37,022 nucleotides of DNA from an uncultured Clostridia bacterium (GCA_934233735.1 CAKQGQ010000021.1:1-37022), one strand, 5' to 3'; numbered from the stretch's first letter, positions 23,051 to 29,979 are shown. Translations and numbers: made by a program. The notes: generated from the letters alone by a model not told the origin.

Positions 23051-23052
23051 GC

Positions 23053-23850
23053 TCATATCTGCGGTTTTGCTGCTATCGCTTCCAATATTTTTTTTTCATC
23101 CTTCGACAGTTTTTTTTCCTTCGTCAGATATGCCTCAAACAGGTCCGGTCTGCGCTCTTTGGTAAGCCTCAGGGAGCACTCATACTGCCATAAATGTATC
23201 CGCTTATGATTGCCGCCGAACAAAACCTCCGGCACCGTCAGACCTTCGTATTCCCGTGGTTTCGTGTACTGGTCGTACTCCAAAAGCCCGGAATAAATGG
23301 ATTCTTCCATCGCCGACTCCTCGCTGCCCAAAACCTCCGGAATGAAGCGCGAAACGCTGTCGATGAGCACCATCGCTGCCAGCTCTCCCCCGGTCAGAAT
23401 ATAGTCGCCGATGGAGATTTCCTCCATATCCCATTCGTCCAAAACCCGCTGGTCGACTCCTTCGTAATGCCCGCAGAGAATCGTGATTTCTTCCATCTCC
23501 GCAAGCTCCTCAATCTTTTGCCGGTCGAGAATTTTTCCGCGCGGCGACATGTAGATGATTTTACCGCCTGCTCCGCCCTCGACAGCTCCGCCTTTAGCGC
23601 CGCTGCCAGCGTCAGGGACATTAAGGTTAAGGCTTCTGAGCGCATCAAAAATCGGCTGCGCCGTCATAACCATGCCGACTCCGCCTCCAAACGGATATTC
23701 ATCTGTTTTTCTATGCTTGTCCTTCGTAAAATCCCGGATATTGATTAAACGAACATCTAAAATTCCCTTTTCCCCGGCTTTCCCAAGGATGCTGCTCTCG
23801 GTCACCGCTGTAAACATCTCCGGAAAAAGGGTCAAAATATTGATTCTCAT
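23053..23850 (-). CDS. trmD: tRNA (guanine-37-N1)-methyltransferase
   Basis: 265 residues. It methylates G37 of tRNAs with a G36 anticodon end and so prevents +1 frameshifts. Start MRINILTLFPEMFTAVTESS, YPFGGGVGMVMTAQPIFDAL, the knotted SAM site (MSPRGKIL, LCGHYEGVDQRVLDE, EISIGDYILTGGELAAM) and SVSRFIPEVLGSEESAMEES are all present. Odd: residues 79-97 form a Gly/Ala-rich insertion (PDAGSGAKGGAVEGG and on; 23616-23560) between the helix after FDALRSL and the strand before MSPRG, where most TrmD proteins have only a few residues. The frame is intact. It follows rimM directly (stop and start are adjacent). rplS, the usual next gene, is missing. Confidence 0.96.
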   Translation of the reverse strand: MRINILTLFPEMFTAVTESSILGKAGEKGILDVRLINIRDFTKDKHRKTDEYPFGGGVGMVMTAQPIFDALRSLNLNVPDAGSGAKGGAVEGGAGGKIIYMSPRGKILDRQKIEELAEMEEITILCGHYEGVDQRVLDEWDMEEISIGDYILTGGELAAMVLIDSVSRFIPEVLGSEESAMEESIYSGLLEYDQYTKPREYEGLTVPEVLFGGNHKRIHLWQYECSLRLTKERRPDLFEAYLTKEKKLSKDEKKILEAIAAKPQI

Positions 23851-24381
23851 CTATTCTACCTTTACTGCATCCTCATCGATAAAGCCTGGAATTAGGTGGA
23901 TTTTCACATACTTTTCCTCGATGCTGACTTCCCTGACAAACTCGCCCACAACCGGAATCAGCGCTTCTTTGTCGTTTTTCAGCGTGATTTGGTAAATATC
24001 CTGCGCGGAATTTTGCAAAACATCCTTGATCACACCGATTTCCGCTCCGTTTTCCTCATTCAAAACCCTGCAGCCGATTAAGTCTTTTACATAAAAGGTA
24101 TCTTCCGGAAGTTCTCTGAGGTCATCCTCCGTGATGTAAATATCGCTTTCCTTCAAAGCCTCCGCAGCGTTCCTGTCATCAACGCCCTTAAGCTTCAAAA
24201 TCGCCGTATTCTTCTGATACCTGACATTTTCAATTTCATATGCGGTATATTTGCCTTTGCGCTCGACTAAAATTTCTTCCAGTTCCTCAAAACGTTCTTT
24301 GTAGTCCGAATAGTGATAAACCTTCACCTCTCCCCGCAAAGCTACTGCGTTCACAATTTTTCCGATTTTAATTTTTTCCAT
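23851..24381 (-). CDS. rimM: 16S rRNA processing protein RimM
   Basis: 176 residues. MEKIKIGKIVNAVALRGEVK, VYHYSDYKERFEELEEILVE and LKLKGVDDRNAAEALKESDI form the N-terminal RimM domain; FYVKDLIGCRVLNEENGAEI then IKDVLQNSAQDIYQI and ALIPVVGEFVREVSIEEKYV form the PRC-barrel that binds ribosomal protein S19. It helps mature the 30S head. TGGAG ribosome site 5 nt before the ATG. In the expected place between khpA and trmD. Confidence 0.95.
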   Translation of the reverse strand: MEKIKIGKIVNAVALRGEVKVYHYSDYKERFEELEEILVERKGKYTAYEIENVRYQKNTAILKLKGVDDRNAAEALKESDIYITEDDLRELPEDTFYVKDLIGCRVLNEENGAEIGVIKDVLQNSAQDIYQITLKNDKEALIPVVGEFVREVSIEEKYVKIHLIPGFIDEDAVKVE

Positions 24382-24402
24382 GTTTCTCCAGATTATACAA
24401 CA

Positions 24403-24443
24403 GGCACATACCTAAACTTCGTACTCCGTCTAAAGTATGTGCC
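24403..24443. repeat. Inverted repeat between khpA and rimM
   Basis: Perfect 9-bp arms, GGCACATAC (24403-24411) and GTATGTGCC (24435-24443), with a 23-nt loop. No T run follows on the minus strand; instead TATAAT (24398-24393) comes just before rimM. It may be a processing or stability site inside the operon. Confidence 0.55.
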
Positions 24444-24464
24444 CGAATTTCGCAATCAATCGTC

Positions 24465-24698
24465 TTATTCTTTTACGATTTCTACTGTCACTTTTTGATT
24501 ATTTCTTGTGGCCGCAGCCTTAACAACGGTACGCAAAGCTTTCGCAATTCTTCCTTGCTTACCTATCACTTTACCCATGTCTTCAGGAGCGACTCTAAGC
24601 TCGATTACCGTTCCTTGGCGGCCTTCGCTCTCAGTCACGACAACGCCTTCCGGGTTGTCTACGAGTGACTTTGCAATTGCTTCAACCAATTTAGTCAT
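24465..24698 (-). CDS. khpA: KH-domain RNA-binding protein KhpA
   Basis: 77 residues, a single type II KH domain: MTKLVEAIAKSLVDNPEGVV, then LRVAPEDMGKVIGKQGRIAK with the GKxGR loop that contacts RNA, and ALRTVVKAAA. In other Gram-positives it partners with KhpB (Jag/EloR) and affects cell elongation and RNA stability. Its place between rpsP and rimM is conserved in Firmicutes. A weak GGTGA ribosome site precedes the ATG. Confidence 0.95.
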   Translation of the reverse strand: MTKLVEAIAKSLVDNPEGVVVTESEGRQGTVIELRVAPEDMGKVIGKQGRIAKALRTVVKAAATRNNQKVTVEIVKE

Positions 24699-24718
24699 TA
24701 GCTTTCACCGTTTCCTTA

Positions 24719-24961
24719 TTATTCAATAATTCCTGATTTTTTAAATAAAGTCTTTACAGTTTCTGTCGGCTGTGCACCGTTTCCTAACCACTTTTTAGCC
24801 TTTTCTGCATCGATTTTGATTTCCTTCGGTTCTGTCATCGGGTTGTAGTAACCGATTTCTTCGATGAACTTACCGTCTCGCGGAGCTCTTGAATCTGCTA
24901 CAACTACTCTGTAAAAAGGCTGTTTGTGTGCACCCATTCTCTTTAATCTGATCTTTACCAT
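24719..24961 (-). CDS. rpsP: 30S ribosomal protein S16
   Basis: 80 residues. MVKIRLKRMGAHKQPFYRVV and VADSRAPRDGKFIEEIGYYN then PMTEPKEIKIDAEKAKKWLG is a textbook S16, which stabilises the 5' domain of 16S rRNA. GGAGGATTTTAAAA precedes the ATG. It follows ffh by 14 bp. Confidence 0.98.
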   Translation of the reverse strand: MVKIRLKRMGAHKQPFYRVVVADSRAPRDGKFIEEIGYYNPMTEPKEIKIDAEKAKKWLGNGAQPTETVKTLFKKSGIIE

Positions 24962-24975
24962 TTTTAAAATCCTCC

Positions 24976-26316
24976 TTAAAATAATCCTTTAAATCTTTTA
25001 TTCTTTTTCATAAAGCCCGGATTGCTGAATTGTTTCATCAACTTTTTAGTATCCTCGTACTTTTTGATCAAGTTATTTATTTTGCTGACAGGCTGTCCGG
25101 AGCCTGCGGCAATTCTCTTACGCCTGCTGGCGTTAAGCAGCGATGGATTGCGGCGTTCTTCAAGAGTCATGGAATAGATGATGGCTTCCATCTGTTTGAA
25201 TTCCTGTTCTCCCTTTTCGATGTCTTCGTCGCTTATCTTGTTTGCGCCCAGTCCCGGCAGCATGCCTATCATCTTGCCGAGTCCGCCCATTTTATTAATC
25301 TGACCCATCTGGTCAAGAAAGTCCTCGAGCGTAAACTCATTTTTCTTTATCTTTTTTTCGAGCTTGGCTGCCTTTTCCTCGTCAAAGGTTTCCTGCGCCT
25401 TTTCGATGAGTGAAAGCATATCGCCCATCCCGAGGATTCTGCTTGCCATTCTTTCCGGATGGAAAGGTTCGAGTGCGTCGGTCTTTTCGCCGACACCGAT
25501 GAACTTAACCGGCTTGCCTGTGACTTTCTTCGCGGAAAGCGCCGCGCCGCCTCTGGAGTCGCCGTCCATCTTCGTCATGATGATGCCGTCGATTCCGAGC
25601 GCGTCGTTAAAGCCTTCGGCTGCATTGACCGCATCCTGACCGGTCAGTGCATCCACTACCAGCAAAATCTCATGCGGTTTAACCGCCTTCTTGACTCTCA
25701 CAAGTTCATCCATCAGTTCACTGTCAATCTGCAGACGGCCTGCCGTATCGACAATCAGAACATCGTATCCGCGCTTCTCAGCTTCCTTTTTTGCCTTGAG
25801 CGCAATGTCTTCCGCCTTCGTGTTTCCGCGGTCGGTGAATACCGGAACATCCACGGATTTTCCGACAACTTCGAGCTGGTCGATAGCCGCCGGTCTGTAT
25901 ATATCGCACGCTGCAAGCATCGGCTTCTTGCCGCTTTTTTTCAGGTATGCAGCGAGCTTGCCGCAGGTCGTCGTCTTACCGGTACCCTGCAGACCGACCA
26001 TCAGCAGAACGGTAAATCCACTCGGCGAAAAAGTCAGCTTGCTGTTCGTACCGCCCATGAGGTCAACCAGCGTGTCGTTTACGATTTTAATTACCTGCTG
26101 CCCCGGGGTCAGACTTTCAAGCACGCCCTGCCCCAGTGCTTTTTCTTTTACCTCTGCAACGAACTCTTTGACAACTTTAAAGTTGACATCCGCCTCCAGC
26201 AAAGCCAGTTTGACTTCGCGCATCGCTTCATTGATGTCCGCCTCCGTCAAAACGCCCTTGCCCTTGAGCTTCTTAAAGGTTCCTTGCAGTTTTTCGGATA
26301 AATTCTCAAATGCCAT
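24976..26316 (-). CDS. ffh: Signal recognition particle protein
   Basis: 446 residues, full length. It binds SRP RNA and signal sequences on ribosomes and delivers them to FtsY. N domain MAFENLSEKLQGTFKKLKGK, G domain with P-loop GLQGTGKTTT, DTAGRLQID and TKMDGDSRGGAALS, and the methionine-rich M domain ending near GSGQPVSKINNLIKKY with the RNA-binding RRKRIAAGSG. AAGGAGATAAA ribosome site. Neither ftsY nor the SRP RNA gene is in the window. It is separated from ylxM by 169 bp of GC-rich repeats. Confidence 0.98.
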   Translation of the reverse strand: MAFENLSEKLQGTFKKLKGKGVLTEADINEAMREVKLALLEADVNFKVVKEFVAEVKEKALGQGVLESLTPGQQVIKIVNDTLVDLMGGTNSKLTFSPSGFTVLLMVGLQGTGKTTTCGKLAAYLKKSGKKPMLAACDIYRPAAIDQLEVVGKSVDVPVFTDRGNTKAEDIALKAKKEAEKRGYDVLIVDTAGRLQIDSELMDELVRVKKAVKPHEILLVVDALTGQDAVNAAEGFNDALGIDGIIMTKMDGDSRGGAALSAKKVTGKPVKFIGVGEKTDALEPFHPERMASRILGMGDMLSLIEKAQETFDEEKAAKLEKKIKKNEFTLEDFLDQMGQINKMGGLGKMIGMLPGLGANKISDEDIEKGEQEFKQMEAIIYSMTLEERRNPSLLNASRRKRIAAGSGQPVSKINNLIKKYEDTKKLMKQFSNPGFMKKNKRFKGLF

Positions 26317-26363
26317 TTTATCTCCTTACCCCGGCCTCGGCCTTAATGCCGTTGCCTGCCCGG

Positions 26364-26436
26364 CGCGGCTCTGCCGATTTGGCCTGCCTTTTCTGTCTGC
26401 CATCCGCCCGCCGCGGTTCTACCGATTCGGCCTGCC
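26364..26436. repeat. GC-rich direct repeat between ylxM and ffh
   Basis: A 25-bp element (CGCGGCTCTGCCGATTTGGC at 26364, ending CCTGCC) recurs at 26412-26436 with three mismatches, period 48 bp. The 169-bp spacer is much richer in G and C than its neighbours and lies within the ylxM-ffh transcript. Confidence 0.6.
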
Positions 26437-26485
26437 GCCTGCGGTGGCTTCGTCTGCCGCTTCGTCCGGCTCTGCCCCGGGATTT

Positions 26486-26908
26486 CTATTCCAATTCGTT
26501 TATAATTGTCTTGATTTCCTTCAGTTTCGAAACGATTTCTGCGGTGTCCGCCGCGCCCTGCGATTTCAAGCCCTGCTGCACGCTTGACTCTGCGCCTTGC
26601 GCTTCGCGGCCTCGCGTCAGCTCTGAAATCAGGCGGTCGATTCTCGCGTCAATATCAGCGACCGCATCCTTCGATTTCATCAGGCGCGCCATCAGTCCCA
26701 GCTTCGCTTCGTATTCGTTGAGCGCCTGTTCCGCCTTCTTCAGCGTATCATGCACCGCCTGCCTTGAAATTCCAAACTCTTCGGCAATCTCCGAAAGTGA
26801 AAGATTCTCTTCGTGATACAGCGCCATGACTTCCTGCTGTCTCTTGCTCAGAAGCTGTCCGTAAAAATCATACAGGAGGCTGTTCTCCGCAATGCTTTCA
26901 ATTTTCAT
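26486..26908 (-). CDS. ylxM: YlxM-like helix-turn-helix protein, partner of ffh
   Basis: 140 residues. MKIESIAENSLLYDFYGQLL, SKRQQEVMALYHEENLSLSE and IAEEFGISRQAVHDTLKKAE match YlxM (UPF0122), a sigma-70 region 4-like HTH protein encoded before ffh in Firmicutes; in streptococci it modulates SRP activity. The C-terminal 40 residues (EAQGAESSVQQGLKSQGAAD and on) extend beyond the usual length. The ATG at 26906-26908 is chosen on homology; its AGGGGG is about 13 nt away, farther than normal. The longer TTG-started frame (26995) has no ribosome site. Confidence 0.88.
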   Translation of the reverse strand: MKIESIAENSLLYDFYGQLLSKRQQEVMALYHEENLSLSEIAEEFGISRQAVHDTLKKAEQALNEYEAKLGLMARLMKSKDAVADIDARIDRLISELTRGREAQGAESSVQQGLKSQGAADTAEIVSKLKEIKTIINELE

Positions 26909-27004
26909 AAAAGTACGCGCCCCCTTCTGTTTCGGCTTCTGTGTTTTCGTGATTGCTGCAGCCGCTGCGTCCGCACTGCGCACTGTCCAGTACAATCGCC
27001 ATAC

Positions 27005-27077
27005 GTGTCAAGTCTGCAGCTTGACACCTTTGCTACTATAACACATGGCTTGGCGTGTGTCAAGCGTTTTTGCTTGA
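27005..27077 (-). promoter_or_regulatory. ylxM-ffh operon promoter flanked by two inverted repeats
   Basis: Minus strand: TTGACA (27063-27058), 17 bp, TATAGT (27040-27035), start near 27028. One inverted repeat, GTGTCAAG-N7-CTTGACAC (27005-27027), begins at +1. A second, TCAAGC-N6-GCTTGA (27060-27077), covers the -35. Both use the half-site TCAAG, and their centres are 52 bp apart. They look like paired operators; the first could also fold as a 5' hairpin in the mRNA. Confidence 0.7.
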
Positions 27078-27121
27078 AAGTCTTCGAAAATTATGGAATT
27101 TTGCGGCGCGCATGGAGAGGA

Positions 27122-27205
27122 TTAGGATGGGCACGGGGAATTTCTTGCTGTGCGCGGTGGAGGCTTAGGATGTGCGCGGAGAATTTCTTGCTGTGCGCAG
27201 CGTGG
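27122..27205. repeat. Tandem repeat, 43-bp period, two copies
   Basis: Copy one begins TTAGGATGGGCACGGGGAAT (27122), copy two TTAGGATGTGCGCGGAGAAT (27165). The first 35 bases agree except at three positions and both contain TTTCTTGCTGTGCGC. No frame or function is evident. Confidence 0.7.
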
Positions 27206-27542
27206 TTTTAGAACATTTTCGCGAAAATTGAGTTTGTGTTCTAAAAATTTCTCCAGAATTTAGATACTTTCTGCAAATTTTGAGTTTATGTTCTAAAATT
27301 TAATTCAAATATATTACATATACAGAAAAATATGCAATATTTAGCCTTGTGCATACCTGTATGCACGTATTTTCATTCTAAATTGTTTACCTTTAAATTT
27401 ATTTTCGCCCTTTAATTCCCATAATTCACTTTTATTTCTTAGAACATAAACTCATTTTTTCTTTTTTTATTCTAAAATCGCCTCCAAAATTTAGAACATA
27501 AACTCAAAAACACGCTTTCACATCTAAAATCTCATTTCGCGA
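27206..27542. repeat. Symmetric array of inverted 16-bp boxes around a palindrome
   Basis: Forward boxes TGAGTTTGTGTTCTAA (27229) and TGAGTTTATGTTCTAA (27281) lie 52 bp apart. Inverted boxes TTAGAACATAAACTCA at 27439-27454 and 27491-27506 lie about 51-52 bp apart. The midpoint of the array is near 27368, close to a perfect palindrome GTGCATAC-CT-GTATGCAC (27349-27366). TCGCGA stands outside both arms (27219-27224, 27537-27542), and TTTTAGAACA (27206-27215) is a partial inverted box. The region is very AT-rich, has no gene, and precedes the promoter of the 27715 gene. Confidence 0.8.
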
Positions 27543-27574
27543 CGATCTATTTTGCATTTTTTTACAAATATATA

Positions 27575-27603
27575 TTTACATCAAGGCTATTTAATGATAT
27601 AAT
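27575..27603 (+). promoter_or_regulatory. Promoter of the PD-(D/E)XK-like gene
   Basis: TTTACA (27575-27580), 17 bp, TATAAT (27598-27603). The start near 27610 gives a leader of about 105 nt. Confidence 0.65.
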
Positions 27604-27714
27604 TGTAAAAAATTCCCTCGCAGAAGGGTCATGAATCATGCGTCATAATTCAACCACCAAGCAGCAACAAGCTCCACCCCCCTGCGCGATACCTCAACGA
27701 AAGGAGGCTCAGCA

Positions 27715-28539
27715 ATGAATCAATTCGAAAAAGTCCTCGCAGCGGATGTCGCCGAGCAGCGGCGCCTGCTCGAAATCTACGAGCAGCGTTTAAAAGGAAT
27801 GCCCGTGGGCTGCGTTTCCGAATATACCAGCAGCAAGAAGACATATTACAAGCTGTCAAAAACCGAAACGGATAAAATCAGCGGTCATTCCTACATCATG
27901 CAGCGCAATCTGCACGCAGATGAAATGAATTTGATCGCTCTGTATGGTGAAAAGGCATATGCGAAAGCGGGTCTGAGAATCGTCAAGCAGAACCTCAAGC
28001 TGCAGGAAAAGCTGCTTGAAATATATCGTCCTTATGATTTTTACAGCATTAAGGCATCCTTGGGAAAATTCTATCAAAAGTCGGTTGCCTTCTCCGACGA
28101 CCCACTGTCAGGCATTGCGGAAAGGCAGCAAAAAGCTTCCGCACGCACCATCCATCCCGAGAACCTCACGCAGCCGACGCTTGCGGGCTTTGATGTGCGC
28201 AGCAAGTCCGAAGCGCTCATAGCGAATGTTCTTGCCGAACGCAAAATACCTTTTGTATATGAGGAAGTGTTGGAGATTTCCCTTCCCGGGCGTGGCGAAG
28301 TCACTCTGCATCCGGATTTTGTGATTCATCTGCCAGACGGCAAAAAAATAATATGGGAGCATCTGGGTATGCTGTCGGATGATTCTTACCTGTCGGCGTT
28401 TGCGGAAAAGCTGAAGCTTTATCACGCGGCAGGATATCACATAGGCAGCAATCTTTTCTTGACCACAGATACTCCCGACGGGCGCCTCGACATGGACGCC
28501 GTCATGAATGTTATTGAGTTTATTTCCGGCTATTTTTGA
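27715..28539 (+). CDS. Hypothetical protein with PD-(D/E)XK nuclease-like C-terminal domain
   Basis: 274 residues, no signal peptide. The N-terminal half is helical with a coiled-coil-like stretch (ALYGEKAYAKAGLRIVKQNL KLQEKLLEIY region, 75-105) after a small YYKLSKTETDKISGHSYI sheet. The C-terminal half reads VRSKSEALIANVLAERKIPF VYEEVLEI, then LHPDFVIHLPDGKKIIWEHL G. The acid in SKSE, the Asp in PDF and the Glu in WEHLG fit the order of a PD-(D/E)XK fold in which the usual ExK lysine is replaced. This family is widespread in Clostridia and has no known function. Strong AAAGGAGG site before the ATG. It is a single-gene unit beside the inverted-box array. Confidence 0.78.
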   Translation: MNQFEKVLAADVAEQRRLLEIYEQRLKGMPVGCVSEYTSSKKTYYKLSKTETDKISGHSYIMQRNLHADEMNLIALYGEKAYAKAGLRIVKQNLKLQEKLLEIYRPYDFYSIKASLGKFYQKSVAFSDDPLSGIAERQQKASARTIHPENLTQPTLAGFDVRSKSEALIANVLAERKIPFVYEEVLEISLPGRGEVTLHPDFVIHLPDGKKIIWEHLGMLSDDSYLSAFAEKLKLYHAAGYHIGSNLFLTTDTPDGRLDMDAVMNVIEFISGYF

Positions 28540-28548
28540 GATCGTCGT

Positions 28549-28569
28549 CCGACCGCTGCGCACGGTCGG
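28549..28569. terminator. Hairpin between the 27715 gene and sppA
   Basis: CCGACCG and CGGTCGG (7-bp stem, 7-nt loop) between convergent genes, without a T run on either side; a weak or factor-dependent stop at best. Confidence 0.35.
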
Positions 28570-28590
28570 CACAACTGCCGCATGACTGAA

Positions 28591-29841
28591 CTATTTCTGA
28601 ATCGGGCAGATGTAGCTGAACTCGAACCTGCCGTTCATGTCGATGAGACCCTGAAGCGCGTCAGCACTCACTGCACCTGCGCCGTCTGCAATGGCATCAG
28701 CTGCAGAGCCGAGCAGTGATGTCCAGTCCGTAGTCGTCGGGCTTTCAAAATACTCCAGCTCGCAGTCCCCAAGCTTATACTCTGCCTTCATGTCGGCAGC
28801 CGCCTCTTCAAAAGTTCCGATTTCATCAATCAGACCGTTGGAAAGTGCCTGCTTTGCGGTATAGATTCTGCCGTCCGCAAGTTTCTTCACCTCGGAAGTT
28901 TTCATATCGCGTCCCTTTGCGACAATTCCCACGAACTGCTCATAAGCTTCATCAACAAGGGACTGGAAGATTTCTCGCTGCTCGCTTGTCATGGCATCGA
29001 CATTGCTCCCCATCGCCTTGTTTGCACCGGAAGTAATCGTGTTTGTCTTGATTCCGATTTTGTCCAGAAGCTCGCTGACGTCGTACATCGTTCCGAGCGT
29101 TACGCCGATGGAGCCCGTCCAGCAGTTGCGGTTTGCGATGATTTTATCGCATGGAGCCGAAATATAGTAGCCGCCGGATGCCGCCATGGACTGCATGGAT
29201 GCGTAGACCGGACGCTTAGTCTTCTTTTGATATTCTTTGATTTTTAAGTAAAGCTCATCGCTTGCGAACACCGATCCGCCCGGCGTATCAACATAAAGGA
29301 TGATGCCTTTGTTCTCGCCGTCGTCAATCATTGCGTCGATTGCGTTTAATATGTACTGATGATTGTATGTATCGCTGCTATCCTCGCTTATCGTTCCAAC
29401 GACATCAACAACGCCGATATAGTCATGGCCGAAGTCGGTTGTTACCGTATTGTCAACACCGCTGACAAAAGAATCGGAAAATGCGCCTGCAATACTGTCA
29501 ATCGCCTTGTTGCAGCCGGTTGTCAAAAGCGCGATTACCACGATAACCGCCGCGATGATAATGAGTGCTTTGCCCCAGCCCGGCAGTCCCGACCAGCCGC
29601 GTCCGCGCTTCGGAGCATTCGGCGGTACAGGAGTGCTTTGTCCTCCCGCAGGCTTTGCCTCAGATTCCTGCGCAAAGCCGTTTGCAGCAGATGTCTGCCC
29701 CGCGCCTGCATTTGCGCGGTTCGGGCGTTCGTCACTAAATACGCCATCACTATAATATTGTACACCATCCGTTTTCTTTGCTTCGAATTCGCCGGGCTCA
29801 TTACCGTTTGCCTTGTTTTCTTTATTTTCAAAATTATCCAA
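28591..29841 (-). CDS. sppA: Signal peptide peptidase SppA (S49 family)
   Basis: 416 residues. An N-terminal disordered cytosolic region of about 85 residues, one membrane span (ALIIIAAVIVVIALLTTGCN, about 92-110), then one S49 protease domain with VDTPGGSVFASDELYLKIKE, nucleophile S222 in MAASGGYYISAPCDKI, and general-base lysine K275 in SGANKAMGS, followed by GRIYTAKQALSNGLIDEIGT. It degrades leftover signal peptides in the membrane. The start codon is TTG (29839-29841), supported by AAAGGAGGT 7 nt upstream and no nearby ATG. Divergent from the GntR cluster. Confidence 0.93.
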   Translation of the reverse strand: MDNFENKENKANGNEPGEFEAKKTDGVQYYSDGVFSDERPNRANAGAGQTSAANGFAQESEAKPAGGQSTPVPPNAPKRGRGWSGLPGWGKALIIIAAVIVVIALLTTGCNKAIDSIAGAFSDSFVSGVDNTVTTDFGHDYIGVVDVVGTISEDSSDTYNHQYILNAIDAMIDDGENKGIILYVDTPGGSVFASDELYLKIKEYQKKTKRPVYASMQSMAASGGYYISAPCDKIIANRNCWTGSIGVTLGTMYDVSELLDKIGIKTNTITSGANKAMGSNVDAMTSEQREIFQSLVDEAYEQFVGIVAKGRDMKTSEVKKLADGRIYTAKQALSNGLIDEIGTFEEAAADMKAEYKLGDCELEYFESPTTTDWTSLLGSAADAIADGAGAVSADALQGLIDMNGRFEFSYICPIQK

Positions 29842-29884
29842 AATCGTTACCTCCTTTGTTATTGCAATCTTTTTCGCTGTAACA

Positions 29885-29893
29885 AGTATAACA
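29885..29893 (-). promoter_or_regulatory. Extended -10 promoter of sppA
   Basis: TG-T-TATACT (29893-29885 on the minus strand) without a good -35; an extended -10 promoter about 45 nt before the start codon. Confidence 0.4.
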
Positions 29894-29949
29894 CAGCACC
29901 CTCCGAAAAAAAACCGTAAAATTTCAGCAGATTATATTTTACAAAAGCG

Positions 29950-29979
29950 TTGACAGTGTACTATGTATCATGGTACACT
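29950..29979 (+). promoter_or_regulatory. GntR cluster promoter with embedded palindromic operator
   Basis: TTGACA (29950-29955), 18 bp, TACACT (29974-29979). The spacer and part of the -10 form a 23-bp near-palindrome (29956-29978), TGTACTATG...CATGGTACA plus flanking G and C, with one mismatched pair in each arm. This position suits repression by the YtrA-type regulator encoded just downstream. Confidence 0.75.

Noticed and set aside
25459..26587. Long plus-strand frames (280 and 298 codons) opposite ffh
   Set aside because: Antisense to a conserved gene, with no start signal.
26898..27002. 35-codon upstream frame ending over the ylxM start
   Set aside because: Begins with ATG soon after the predicted +1 but has no ribosome site; could be chance. 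Ribosome profiling would be needed.
27206..27542. CRISPR array or oriC
   Set aside because: Boxes are inverted rather than tandem and spacers are not unique units of equal size; no DnaA box (TTATCCACA) or DnaA gene was seen.
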